DNA of 64,000 nucleotides from Candidatus Pseudothioglobus aerophilus (GTDB lineage Bacteria; Pseudomonadota; Gammaproteobacteria; PS1; Pseudothioglobaceae): assembly GCA_014384565.1 (NCBI GenBank), contig JACNFO010000061.1, forward strand, positions 1 to 64,000. Reading direction: 5' to 3'. Both the position numbers and the translations under genes were made by a program. This document shows, one piece after another, positions 8,135 through 17,292 of this stretch (its first letter is position 1; each line of letters starts with the position of its first letter). The notes beneath the pieces are model-generated. The model ran no database searches. It worked only from the letters and a program-made list of their open reading frames with translations, and was not told the origin of the DNA.

Positions 8135-9259
8135 ATGTCTAAAGATATGTTAATTCAAACTACTCCCTTGCATCAAATGCACTTAGATGCTGGAGCAAAG
8201 ATGGTGCCTTTTGCTGGGTATGATATGCCTGTAAGTTACCCTCTTGGGATAAAAAAAGAACACAACCACACACGTGAAAAAGCAGGACTTTTTGATGTCT
8301 CTCATATGGGGCAGATAAGGCTGGGTGGTGTAAATGCAAAAAAAGCACTTGAGTCTATAGTTCCAGTTGATATTATTGATTTACCCTTAATGAAATTGCG
8401 CTATGCTTTATTTACAAATAAATCTGGCGGTGTAATGGATGACTTGATGGTTACCAATCTGGGTGATGAAGATTTGTTTTTAGTGGTTAATGCTGGCTGT
8501 AAAAATGCTGATTTTGCTCATTTGCAAAGGACAATTGGTGATGACTGTAAAGTAGAGTTTCTTGAAGATGTTGCACTATTGGCATTACAAGGACCTTCAG
8601 CACATAAAGTTTTATCTGAGATTGCACCTTCTATTAGTGAAATGCTTTTTATGACCGCTAAACAAGTAGTTATAAATGGAATTGAATGTTTGATAACAAG
8701 GTCTGGCTATACAGGAGAAGATGGTTTTGAAATTTCATTAGCAGCTAAAGATTCTGAGGAATTAGCAAAAATTTTACTTTCTAACATAGAAGTTGAATGG
8801 GTTGGTTTAGGTGCAAGAGACTCTCTTCGTTTAGAAGCTGGATTATCTCTTTATGGGCATGAACTTGATATTCATCATAGTCCTGTTGAGTCTTCATTGG
8901 GCTGGGCATTATCCAAGGTAAGAAGAACTGGTGGAGAAAGAGAAGGTAATTATTTAGGCTTCGAAACTATTATGAAGCACCTTAGTGAGGGCTCCGAATC
9001 AAGGGTTTTTGGCCTTCAACCCGAAGGAAGAATGCCTGTTCGAGATGGAGCAATGATTGAAGATGAGTTGGGTAATAATGTGGGAAAGGTAACAAGTGGT
9101 GGCTTTGGCCCTAGCATAAATAGGCCAATAGCTATAGCAAGGTTAAAAAAGAGTTATATAGAAAAAAATTCCAAGCTTTTTGCATTAGTTAGGGATAAAA
9201 AAATTGCAGTTGAGATTGTAAGTCTGCCATTTGTTAAACAGAACTATTACAGAGGTTAA
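8135..9259 (+). CDS. gcvT: Glycine cleavage T protein (aminomethyltransferase)
   Basis: The track begins at a TTG (8120), but the promoter position and homology favour ATG 8135 (374 aa); ATG 8147 (MLIQTTPLHQMH) is also possible. GcvT moves the methylene group from the H-protein-bound aminomethyl arm to tetrahydrofolate and releases ammonia. Recognisable segments are the N-terminal TPLHQMHLDAGAKMVPFAGY, FDVSHMGQI, VDDLMVTN-like MDDLMVTNLG, GYTGEDGFEI and GLGARDSLRLEAGL, with the C-terminal GKVTSGGFGPS. First gene of gcvTHP; gcvH follows after 21 nt. Confidence 0.95.
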   Translation: MSKDMLIQTTPLHQMHLDAGAKMVPFAGYDMPVSYPLGIKKEHNHTREKAGLFDVSHMGQIRLGGVNAKKALESIVPVDIIDLPLMKLRYALFTNKSGGVMDDLMVTNLGDEDLFLVVNAGCKNADFAHLQRTIGDDCKVEFLEDVALLALQGPSAHKVLSEIAPSISEMLFMTAKQVVINGIECLITRSGYTGEDGFEISLAAKDSEELAKILLSNIEVEWVGLGARDSLRLEAGLSLYGHELDIHHSPVESSLGWALSKVRRTGGEREGNYLGFETIMKHLSEGSESRVFGLQPEGRMPVRDGAMIEDELGNNVGKVTSGGFGPSINRPIAIARLKKSYIEKNSKLFALVRDKKIAVEIVSLPFVKQNYYRG

Positions 9260-9280
9260 ATATTAATATGAGGAGTAGTA

Positions 9281-9652
9281 ATGAGTATTAAATTTTCAGA
9301 AGATCATGAATGGATTCAGTCACAAGGAGATGATCTAGTAGTTATTGGGATAACGGATTTTGCCCAAGAGCAATTAGGAGATCTGGTTTATGTTGAGTTA
9401 CCGGAAGTTGGGGATGAGTGTAGCCGCGGAGAAAATATTTCCGTAATTGAGTCAGTTAAAGCTGCTTCAGATCTAGTTGCACCAGTTTCTGGAACTATTG
9501 TTGAAGTTAACAGTCGTTTAGAAGATGAGCCAGAACTTGTCACTGAAGACTCTATGGGCGAAGGTTGGTTTATCAAGGTGAAATTATCAAGTCCTGAAGA
9601 ATTAGATGAATTAATGGATGAAGGCGCGTACAACACTTTTATTGAGGAATAA
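9281..9652 (+). CDS. gcvH: Glycine cleavage H protein
   Basis: 123 aa lipoyl carrier that shuttles the aminomethyl group from GcvP to GcvT. The lipoylated lysine is Lys60 in IESVKAASDL, at the expected place in the hybrid lipoyl fold (E. coli about residue 65). A good ribosome site (GAGGAG) lies 10 nt ahead of the ATG. It is 21 nt after gcvT and 12 nt before gcvP, so one operon. Confidence 0.96.
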   Translation: MSIKFSEDHEWIQSQGDDLVVIGITDFAQEQLGDLVYVELPEVGDECSRGENISVIESVKAASDLVAPVSGTIVEVNSRLEDEPELVTEDSMGEGWFIKVKLSSPEELDELMDEGAYNTFIEE

Positions 9653-9664
9653 GGAAAGAGTTAA

Positions 9665-12517
9665 ATGGCTAAAAAAATTGAAGATTTATTAAATAATGAT
9701 GCCTTTACTTCTAGGCATATTGGTTCTTCAACTGAGCAGAAAAATCAGATGCTTGATTATCTTGGTTTTGACAACTTAGATAAGTTAATTGATGAGATTG
9801 TGCCAGATGTTATTCGTCGGAAAAAGCCGATGAATATAGCTAAAGGTATGTCGGAGTTGGCAGCCCTTAAAAAATTAAGAAATCTAGCTAGAATGAATAT
9901 TCGTTATAAGTCATTCATTGGCCAGGGTTATTACAATGCAATTACACCACCAGTAATTCAGCGCAATGTCCAAGAAAATCCCTCTTGGTACACAGCTTAT
10001 ACCCCTTATCAGCCAGAAATATCTCAAGGCCGGTTAGAGGCATTAATGAATTTTCAAACAATGGTCTCAGACTTAACAGGGATGGATTTGGCAAATGCAT
10101 CAATGCTAGATGAGGCAACTGCTTGCGCAGAAGCTATGACTTTATGTCATCGAGTTAGTAAATCTAAGAGTCAAATATTTTTTGTAGCTAATGATTGTTT
10201 TATTCAAAATATTGAAGTAATTAAAACTCGAGCTGAGCCACTAAATATTGAGGTCGTTGTTGGTGACCCTTTGACTGATCTAAAAGAGCTTGATTGTTTT
10301 GGAGTGTTATTGCAATATCCTAATACTTATGGCGGCTATAGTGATTACTCAAGTTTAATAGAATTAGTTCATCAAAAAAAAGCTCTCGTTGCAGTTAGTG
10401 CAGACTTACTTTCTTTAACACTTTTAAAGCCACCTGGTGAAATGGGTGCAGATATAGTAGTTGGTAATACTCAAAGATTTGGAGTGCCAATTGGTTATGG
10501 TGGGCCACATGCTGCCTTCATGTCTATCAGTGACAAATACAAAAGGTCTATGCCTGGGCGTATTATTGGAGCATCGGTTGATACTAAAGGGAGGCTTGCT
10601 TATAGACTTGCGCTTCAGACTAGAGAGCAACACATTCGCCGTGAAAAAGCGACAAGTAATATTTGTACTGCTCAAGCTCTTCTAGCAATTATGGCAAGCA
10701 TGTATGCTGTTTATCATGGACCAGAGGGACTTAAAAATATCGCTGATCGAATTTTTCGCTACTCAAGTGTTTTTGCTGAAGGCATGTCAGAAATGGGATT
10801 TCGTATTTTAAATGAGACATTTTTTGATACATTAACTATAGAAGTTGAGAACTCTGATGCAGTAGTTATGCAAGCTGAAAAGAATGGATACAACATAAAT
10901 GTTTTTAGTAAGACACTCGTTTCAGTTTCATTTGATGAGCTGAGTGCTCCTGAGGATATAGAGTACTTATGGAAAATATTTAATACAGAATCTGGCCTAA
11001 ATACTCAAATTATATTTGAAAAAAATAAGACTCAAATTCATAAAAGCCTAAAAAGAAAATCAAGCTTCTTGACACATGATGTTTTTAATACCTATCGATC
11101 AGAAACAAATATGATGCGCTATATTCGATATTTAGGGGATAAGGATATTGCACTTGATCGCTCAATGATTCCTCTTGGTTCATGCACAATGAAGCTTAAT
11201 GCTGCAGCAGAATTAATACCAGTATCTTGGCCAGAATTTTCTCAGATCCATCCAGCAGTTCCAATGAATCAAGTCATAGGTTATCAGGAGATGATTAGTG
11301 AGCTTGAAGAAATGCTTTGTGAGGCAACAGGTTATGCTGCAATATCACTGCAGCCAAATTCAGGAGCTCAGGGTGAGTATGCAGGATTAATTGCAATTCG
11401 TGCTTATCACCGAAGTAGAGGTGAAGAAAATAGAAATATTTGTTTAATCCCATCTTCTGCCCATGGTACTAATCCAGCATCTGCGCAAATGGCTGGTATG
11501 AAGGTAATCGTAATTGATAGTGCAGAGGATGGCAATATTGATCTTTTAGATTTAAAAGCTAAAGCAAAAGAGCATGCCGATAATTTAGCTGCAATAATGA
11601 TTACATATCCTTCTACTCATGGAGTATTTGAAAAGGACGTAAAAGAGGTTTGTGAAATTGTTCATAATGCTGGAGGCCAGGTTTATATTGATGGTGCTAA
11701 TATGAACGCAATGGTTGGTGTTTCTGCTCCAGGTGAGTTTGGAGGCGACGTATCACACCTTAATTTACATAAAACATTTGCTATTCCTCATGGTGGTGGT
11801 GGCCCTGGAGTTGGGCCAATTGGCGTTAAAGAGCATTTAGTACATTTTTTACCAACAACGCCATTAAATAATACAGATGTTGGAAGTATTTCTGGGGCTC
11901 CATGGGGTTCTGGCAGTATTTTGCCTATCAGTTGGATGTATATTGCAATGCTTGGTAAAGAAGGTCTTTATGCTTCTACATGCAATGCAATTTTAAATGC
12001 AAACTATATATCAAAGAGACTTGAAGAGCACTATCCAATACTTTATAGTGATGAAAATGGCAGAATTGCCCATGAGTGTATTATTGATATTAGGCCCATT
12101 AAAGATACAGTTGGTATAAGTGTAGATGATGTAGCTAAGCGACTCATTGATTACGGTTTTCATGCTCCAACTATGTCATTTCCAGTTGCCGGAACGTTAA
12201 TGATTGAGCCAACAGAGTCTGAGTCATTGGATGAGCTTGATCGATTTTGTGAAGCTATGATACAAATCAGAAAAGAGATACTAAAAGTTGAATCTGGAGA
12301 ATACTCTACAGAAGATAACCCGCTAATTAATTCTCCACATACTCTAGAAATGGTAACATCTACAGAATGGAATTTTTCATACTCCAGGGAAGAGGCAGCA
12401 TATCCTGTCGAAAGTTTAAGGCGAGTTAAATACTGGCCGCCAGTTTCGCGTGTGGATAATGTCTATGGAGATAAGAACTTAATTTGTTCTTGTCCAAGTT
12501 TAGAAGATTATAAATAA
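9665..12517 (+). CDS. gcvP: Glycine dehydrogenase (decarboxylating), P protein
   Basis: 950 aa, the fused long form (E. coli 957 aa), not the split gcvPA/gcvPB seen in many low-GC bacteria. PLP-dependent decarboxylation of glycine. The PLP lysine is Lys703 in [16 protein letters not shown]. The N-terminal half has FTSRHIGSS and [13 protein letters not shown]; the C-terminal half has [12 protein letters not shown] and [11 protein letters not shown], all typical. It supplies C1 units and NADH from the glycine made by sarcosine oxidation. Followed after 7 nt by a GcvR-like gene. Confidence 0.97.
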   Translation: MAKKIEDLLNNDAFTSRHIGSSTEQKNQMLDYLGFDNLDKLIDEIVPDVIRRKKPMNIAKGMSELAALKKLRNLARMNIRYKSFIGQGYYNAITPPVIQRNVQENPSWYTAYTPYQPEISQGRLEALMNFQTMVSDLTGMDLANASMLDEATACAEAMTLCHRVSKSKSQIFFVANDCFIQNIEVIKTRAEPLNIEVVVGDPLTDLKELDCFGVLLQYPNTYGGYSDYSSLIELVHQKKALVAVSADLLSLTLLKPPGEMGADIVVGNTQRFGVPIGYGGPHAAFMSISDKYKRSMPGRIIGASVDTKGRLAYRLALQTREQHIRREKATSNICTAQALLAIMASMYAVYHGPEGLKNIADRIFRYSSVFAEGMSEMGFRILNETFFDTLTIEVENSDAVVMQAEKNGYNINVFSKTLVSVSFDELSAPEDIEYLWKIFNTESGLNTQIIFEKNKTQIHKSLKRKSSFLTHDVFNTYRSETNMMRYIRYLGDKDIALDRSMIPLGSCTMKLNAAAELIPVSWPEFSQIHPAVPMNQVIGYQEMISELEEMLCEATGYAAISLQPNSGAQGEYAGLIAIRAYHRSRGEENRNICLIPSSAHGTNPASAQMAGMKVIVIDSAEDGNIDLLDLKAKAKEHADNLAAIMITYPSTHGVFEKDVKEVCEIVHNAGGQVYIDGANMNAMVGVSAPGEFGGDVSHLNLHKTFAIPHGGGGPGVGPIGVKEHLVHFLPTTPLNNTDVGSISGAPWGSGSILPISWMYIAMLGKEGLYASTCNAILNANYISKRLEEHYPILYSDENGRIAHECIIDIRPIKDTVGISVDDVAKRLIDYGFHAPTMSFPVAGTLMIEPTESESLDELDRFCEAMIQIRKEILKVESGEYSTEDNPLINSPHTLEMVTSTEWNFSYSREEAAYPVESLRRVKYWPPVSRVDNVYGDKNLICSCPSLEDYK

Positions 12518-12524
12518 AAATTTT

Positions 12525-13040
12525 ATGACATCATTTTTGATTAGTGTTTTAGGTGACGATAAACCTGGGCTTATTGACGGTCTTTCAAAGATTATTGTGG
12601 CTAATAATGGTGACTGGATTGAGAGTAATATGTCCAGCTTTGAAGGAAAGTTTGCAGGAATTCTGAAGGTTAATGTGCCATCCAAAAATGCTACTCAATT
12701 AAGTAAAGAGTTGGTTTCATCATCTTTAGGATTACAAATTGCGTGCGAAGAAACTTCCCCATTAAAACAAGCTAATGTAAAGAGTTATAACATTGAGCTT
12801 ATTGGTCAAAATCATGTTGGTATTATCAATAAACTATCTCATGTTCTAGCAGATGATTTGCAAGCAAATGTAGAAGAGTTAAAGACTGAGATAATTGATG
12901 CATCTATGTCTGGAGAGCAGCTTTTCAAAGCACAAATTACTCTTCATTTGCCAGTCTCCCTTGATGAAAGTCTTATTAGAGATAAGCTTGAGCTAATTGC
13001 AGATGAGATGATGGTAGAGATATATTCTTACGAAAGTTAG
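12525..13040 (+). CDS. gcvR: GcvR-like tandem ACT-domain protein
   Basis: 171 aa, two ACT-like halves: SVLGDDKPGLIDGLSKII at the N-terminus and ELIGQNHVGIINKLSHVLA from about residue 90. In E. coli GcvR binds GcvA and represses gcvTHP when glycine is low. Here it is 7 nt after gcvP and presumably co-transcribed, so it may sense glycine and adjust the operon it belongs to. No GcvA-type LysR gene is nearby, so the partner is unknown, and it may act differently from E. coli GcvR. Confidence 0.75.
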   Translation: MTSFLISVLGDDKPGLIDGLSKIIVANNGDWIESNMSSFEGKFAGILKVNVPSKNATQLSKELVSSSLGLQIACEETSPLKQANVKSYNIELIGQNHVGIINKLSHVLADDLQANVEELKTEIIDASMSGEQLFKAQITLHLPVSLDESLIRDKLELIADEMMVEIYSYES

Positions 13041-13077
13041 GATGGTTTGATTAGTAAGAGTTATTATTTCTTTTGAT

Positions 13078-13848
13078 CTAGAAACTTCCATAAGCAATAA
13101 ATGGACCATTTCTATAATTAGACTTTCCATAGTTAAACGGCTCATCATTTGGATGCTTAACTGAGCCACCTGCACATCTCAATACAGCATCTCCAGCAGC
13201 AGTGTCCCATTCCATAGTTGGACCAAATCGAGGATAGACATCAGCCTCACCACAGGCAACTAAACAAAATTTTAATGAAGACCCAATGGATGTTGTATTC
13301 TTAATTTTATGATCATTTAACCAAGTATTTGTTAATTCGTCACGATGAGAAATGCTTGCTACAGCAACAGCTCCAGATTGAGGTAATTCTCGTATAGTTA
13401 TAGGCTTAATTAAGTCATTTGATTCTTCGAAAGCGCCAGTAGCAACTGAAGCAAAAAACATCCTGTTAAGTGCAGGTGCATAAACAACCCCTAAAGTTGG
13501 AATGCCATTTTCAATAAGTCCAATATTTACAGTAAATGAACCTAAGCCATCTTTTTTAAGGAACTCTTTTGTACCATCAAGTGGATCTATGAGAAAAAAC
13601 TGATTCGTAGCTTTTGAACTATGACTTTTTGAGTCTTCTTCTGAGACAATTAAGATATCTGGGGTAATCTCTTTAAGTTTTTTAAGAATTACATCCTCTG
13701 CTGCTTTGTCAGCTAGTGTGACCGGTGATCCATCATCTTTGAACTTAACATTTATTGAATTAGCATAGATTTTTATAATCTCATTACCAGCATTTCGGGC
13801 TGTTAATTTCAACTCTTTTAATAAATATGAGTAATCAATAGTTTCCAT
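13078..13848 (-). CDS. cysQ: 3'(2'),5'-bisphosphate nucleotidase CysQ (copy 1)
   Basis: 256 aa, inositol-monophosphatase superfamily. Metal-binding motifs: SEEDS (about 75-79), FLIDPLDGTKEF (about 88-99) and EWDTAAGDAVLRCAGG (about 208-223). CysQ removes the 3' phosphate of PAP, an inhibitor of sulfotransfer and RNases such as Orn. It lies 29 nt downstream of the creatinase gene on the same strand, an odd partner. A second homologue is at 42420-43241, so one of the two may act on a different phosphomonoester such as inositol phosphate. Confidence 0.85.
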   Translation of the reverse strand: METIDYSYLLKELKLTARNAGNEIIKIYANSINVKFKDDGSPVTLADKAAEDVILKKLKEITPDILIVSEEDSKSHSSKATNQFFLIDPLDGTKEFLKKDGLGSFTVNIGLIENGIPTLGVVYAPALNRMFFASVATGAFEESNDLIKPITIRELPQSGAVAVASISHRDELTNTWLNDHKIKNTTSIGSSLKFCLVACGEADVYPRFGPTMEWDTAAGDAVLRCAGGSVKHPNDEPFNYGKSNYRNGPFIAYGSF

Positions 13849-13877
13849 TTTTCTGGGTTAGTGTTTTATAAAAACTA

Positions 13878-15083
13878 CTAAGTAATAATATTATGCTCTG
13901 GACCAAATGGAAATTTGGTGATGTCATAGGCGCTATCTTCAGTTAATACCATAACATCATGTTCACGATAACCACCAGCACCAGCCTGACTTCCTGGGAT
14001 CATAATCATAGGCTCCATAGAGACAACCATATTTTTTTGCAGCACTGTATCTATATCCTCTCTTAGCTCAACTCCAGCTTCACGGCCATAGTAGTGAGAC
14101 AAAACTCCAAATGAATGACCATATCCAAAAGTTCTACTTTCAAGTAAGCCATACTCTTCAAAAATTTTATTAAGTTCAAGTGCGATGTCTTTGCATGCAA
14201 CTCCTGGCTTGATAAGTTTCATTCCTTCCTCATGTACCTTTACATTAATTTCCCACAATCTCAGGGATTCGTCATCAACATGATCATAAAATAATGTTCT
14301 TTCGAGTGCAACATAGTAGCCTGCAATCATTGAAAAACAATTAAGACTTAAAATATCACCTTTTTGAACTTTCCTAGTGGTCACGGGGTTGTGCGCGCCA
14401 TCAGTATTAATGCCAGATTGAAACCAAGTCCAGGTGTCCATTAGCTCTGAGTTTGGATATCGCTTAGCAATTTCTCTGACCATAGCCTGTGTTGAGTGAA
14501 GGGCTACCTCGTGTTCTGGCACTCCTTCTTTAACAGCTTCAACGAGTGCTGCTCCGCCTATATCACAAACATTTGCCCCCTGAATGATATGAGCAATTTC
14601 CTCATCTGACTTGATAGAGCGCATCTTCATGCAATCAACTGAAATATCAATAAAGTTTGATTTGTTAAATGCAGCTTGAAGCTTGTCTAAGCGCTCTTTA
14701 GTTATATGATCATACTCTATACCAATTTTATCGCCATTACTTACGAGCTGTTGTAATGCATAAAAGAAGCTATCTTTTTGCCAGTCTGTGTAGACTAAGT
14801 TTTCACCAAAAGTTCTACGCCAAGGTTGGCCACCATCAATATTTGCAGTTACCGATGTAGTTTTATCTTGCGTAACGACAAGTGCATAAGGTCTGCCAAA
14901 AGAGCAATAGAGGAAGTCACTGTAATAATTAATACCATGAATTGACGTAAAAATTATACTATCAATGTTATTTTGCGCCATATGAGTTCTGAGACTCTGC
15001 TGGCGATTTTGGAATTCTTTATCACTGAATGTATGGACTATATTATCACCATTGGGTATGTGTATCGATCTTGGCATATTCAT
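13878..15083 (-). CDS. creA: Creatinase (creatine amidinohydrolase)
   Basis: 401 aa, M24 pita-bread fold. From memory it aligns almost end to end with Pseudomonas putida creatinase (403 aa), for example INYYSDFLYCSFGRPYALVV, DTWTWFQSGINTDGAHNP and YGHSFGVLSHYYGREAG. The catalytic residues match with a one-residue offset: His231, Glu261 and Glu357 for His232, Glu262 and Glu358. Like that enzyme it needs no metal, and the M24 metal ligands are absent. It hydrolyses creatine to sarcosine and urea, and sarcosine oxidase genes lie 3.3 kb away. A strong ribosome site (AAAGGAG) precedes the ATG. No creatininase or urease is in the window. Confidence 0.93.
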   Translation of the reverse strand: MNMPRSIHIPNGDNIVHTFSDKEFQNRQQSLRTHMAQNNIDSIIFTSIHGINYYSDFLYCSFGRPYALVVTQDKTTSVTANIDGGQPWRRTFGENLVYTDWQKDSFFYALQQLVSNGDKIGIEYDHITKERLDKLQAAFNKSNFIDISVDCMKMRSIKSDEEIAHIIQGANVCDIGGAALVEAVKEGVPEHEVALHSTQAMVREIAKRYPNSELMDTWTWFQSGINTDGAHNPVTTRKVQKGDILSLNCFSMIAGYYVALERTLFYDHVDDESLRLWEINVKVHEEGMKLIKPGVACKDIALELNKIFEEYGLLESRTFGYGHSFGVLSHYYGREAGVELREDIDTVLQKNMVVSMEPMIMIPGSQAGAGGYREHDVMVLTEDSAYDITKFPFGPEHNIIT

Positions 15084-15214
15084 AGCGACTCCTTTGATTG
15101 AGTTAATTTGTGCGGATGTTAGTCATTTTAGTAAAGTATAGCAAGCTTTTTTTAAAGCATATATTTTCTGCTTGATGAAAAATAGCTTATGATCCATGGT
15201 CTAATTACTCTAAT

Positions 15215-16081
15215 TCATTGAGGTTTATTTAAAATACTTTCACGTATGAATGTATAAAGTCCTGAAGCTACGACAATAGATGCCCCAATAAGGGTAAAGC
15301 TATCTGGCCTCTCTCCAAGAACTATTATTGCTAGAAGCATTGCGAATACAATCCGTGAATATCGGAATGGTGATATAACGGACATTTCACCAATGCGTGA
15401 TGATATAACAAGAGAATAATAAGCAATTACTCCAAAAGTCGATGCTCCAATAAAATACATAATTTGATATAGTGATGGAGCTATCATTGGTGAATTAAAT
15501 GGAATAATCAAAATACCTGAGAATCCAAAAGCTATAAAGGCATATAAAGCAATCGTTACCGAGGGAAGGTCAACCTTCATTGCGCGAGTTGATAAATCTC
15601 TTGCTGCTAGAAATAAAGCTCCAAGCAATGCAAATATTGAAGCCGGCATAAAGCCACCATAGCCAGGACGCAAAATTAATAACACACCCAGAAAGCCAAC
15701 AAATACTGCTGTCCAGCGCCTCCATCCTACTTTTTCTCTAAAAAATATTACAGCGCCAATGGTTACTAATAATGGCGTTATTTGTAGAATAGCTGAAGCG
15801 GATGAAAGTGGCGTTAAAGCAATTGCTGTAACAAAAAATACCGCCCCTAAGAGCTCACAAATTGTTCGAATTATTACATGTTTATTTAATAGGTCTTTAT
15901 GAAAAATTGGTGCTTTCTGAAAAAGTGCAATTATGAGAAAAACGATACTTCCAGTAAAGCCAAGAATTATTATTACTTCTGAAATTGGAAAATAAGCTGA
16001 GAGAATTTTAATAAATAAATCCTCAAATGCAAATCCAGCCATAGCAAGAATCATGAATAGAATGCCTCTTAAGTTATCCAT
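15215..16081 (-). CDS. DMT-family (EamA) transporter, upstream of creatinase
   Basis: 288 aa, about ten hydrophobic segments in two EamA repeats, the inner-membrane drug/metabolite transporter architecture. It precedes the creatinase gene on the same strand by 131 nt, so the two may be co-expressed; uptake or release of a guanidino or N-methyl compound would fit, but the family's substrates are broad. It diverges from a second EamA gene at 16275 across a 193-bp gap. Confidence 0.85.
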   Translation of the reverse strand: MDNLRGILFMILAMAGFAFEDLFIKILSAYFPISEVIIILGFTGSIVFLIIALFQKAPIFHKDLLNKHVIIRTICELLGAVFFVTAIALTPLSSASAILQITPLLVTIGAVIFFREKVGWRRWTAVFVGFLGVLLILRPGYGGFMPASIFALLGALFLAARDLSTRAMKVDLPSVTIALYAFIAFGFSGILIIPFNSPMIAPSLYQIMYFIGASTFGVIAYYSLVISSRIGEMSVISPFRYSRIVFAMLLAIIVLGERPDSFTLIGASIVVASGLYTFIRESILNKPQ

Positions 16082-16202
16082 GAATTTTTAGGCCTAAGTG
16101 TTTAAAGTTAAATTTTAACTGCTACTAAGCTCTGAATTTACTTATTTTTTGTACAAATAATAGTGTTAACTTTGGTATCTCTTCTTGGCACGTAAAAAAT
16201 GA

Positions 16203-16231
16203 TTGACAGATATATATTTTAAGAACAAAAT
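16203..16231 (+). promoter_or_regulatory. Putative sigma70 promoter of the second EamA gene
   Basis: Perfect TTGACA (16203-16208), 17-nt spacer, CAAAAT (16226-16231), followed 43 nt later by the chosen start codon. One of the clearest promoter matches in the window. Confidence 0.5.
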
Positions 16232-16274
16232 GCGGAAATAATTAGTGTCAATCTTTATGTTATGTAGGGGTTTC

Positions 16275-17171
16275 ATGCAGAATAGATATTTTCTTGGATT
16301 TTTATTAGTCGTTATCAGCGGAATCATCTGGAGTTTTGGTGCGCCACTTGTTCGCCTACTAGAAGATGCTGAAAACTATAGACTTCAATATCTACTTTAT
16401 AGGGGTTTAATAATCACATCGGTGATTCTCATTTATGTAGCATTTAGAGAAGGCAAAGATTTTTTTCTTACGTTTAAGAGGATCGACTCCTGGAGTTTGG
16501 TTGGAAGCGTTGTAATGTCATTTACATTTTTTGGATGGATTTATGCATTAACAACAACAACTGTAGCTATTACTCTATTAATGCTTGCCCTGTCCCCAGT
16601 TCTTTCTGCGTTTTTAGGCTACCTTATTTTAGGTGAAAGGTTGAGTCCTATCACTTTTATAAACATGTTAATTGTTGCTGCTGGAATTACAATTATGGTT
16701 TGGGATAGTGAAAAATCAACTACTTTATTAGGCGTTGTTTATGGTTTCTTTGTAGCTTTAGGCTTTGCAATATACACAATTACAATTCGAAAAAATCCTG
16801 AAGTACCTAAATTATTAACGCCTGCGCTTGCTGGCTTTTTTTGCATGTTATGGGCAACAATTTTAATTCTAGTAAGTGGAAGTAGTTTTGAAATGGCCTC
16901 AGCCAATATTGGCATTAGTATGATGCATGGCTTAGTAGTTGGAGTTGGCCTTATATTATATGGCTTAGGGGCAAAATATTTGCCTAGTGGTGAGCTTGTA
17001 ATGCTTTCATTGCTTGAGGTTGTTTTAGGTATTTTTTGGGCGTGGCTTCCAATATTCGGCATTCACGAGATTCCGAGTACAAATACTTTAATTGGCGGTT
17101 GCGCTATATTTATGGCAATTATTTTTCAGGGAATGAATGCCAGAAAAAAACATGTAATCCCTATGCCTTAG
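16275..17171 (+). CDS. DMT-family (EamA) transporter
   Basis: 298 aa from the ATG at 16275 (MQNRYFLGFLLVV). The track uses a GTG at 16245, but AGGGG sits just before 16275 and the hydrophobic core starts there. Two EamA repeats, about ten membrane segments; FLGYLILGERLSP in the first half and LSLLEVVLGIFWAW in the second are typical. Substrate unknown. It is read towards the gbcB-like/sox run but 121 nt and a possible promoter separate them. Confidence 0.85.
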   Translation: MQNRYFLGFLLVVISGIIWSFGAPLVRLLEDAENYRLQYLLYRGLIITSVILIYVAFREGKDFFLTFKRIDSWSLVGSVVMSFTFFGWIYALTTTTVAITLLMLALSPVLSAFLGYLILGERLSPITFINMLIVAAGITIMVWDSEKSTTLLGVVYGFFVALGFAIYTITIRKNPEVPKLLTPALAGFFCMLWATILILVSGSSFEMASANIGISMMHGLVVGVGLILYGLGAKYLPSGELVMLSLLEVVLGIFWAWLPIFGIHEIPSTNTLIGGCAIFMAIIFQGMNARKKHVIPMP

Positions 17172-17254
17172 TGTTATTTTTAATTAAATCTGGCTGGAAT
17201 TAAAAACAGTCTGTTTTCTTTTCTAATTTTTACAACTGCATAAGGCAATGATAA

Positions 17255-17268
17255 AATTGTAAACAATT
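17255..17268. promoter_or_regulatory. Palindrome upstream of the gbcB-like/sox operon
   Basis: AATTGT-AA-ACAATT, perfect 6-bp arms, 24 nt before the start codon of the reductase gene. Candidate operator for sarcosine/N-methyl catabolism. It overlaps where a promoter must lie, so a repressor is more likely than an activator. Short and A/T-rich. Confidence 0.35.
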
Positions 17269-17292
17269 ATTTAAATACTAAGTTGAAGTAAG

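Noticed and set aside
13878-15083. Generic Xaa-Pro peptidase of family M24
   Set aside because: Metal ligands are absent and sequence plus catalytic residues match creatinase with a one-residue offset.
17204-17236. Terminator after the EamA gene (AAAACA...TGTTTT then T-rich)
   Set aside because: Stem is only about 6 A/T-rich pairs and the T-tract is interrupted; too weak to list.
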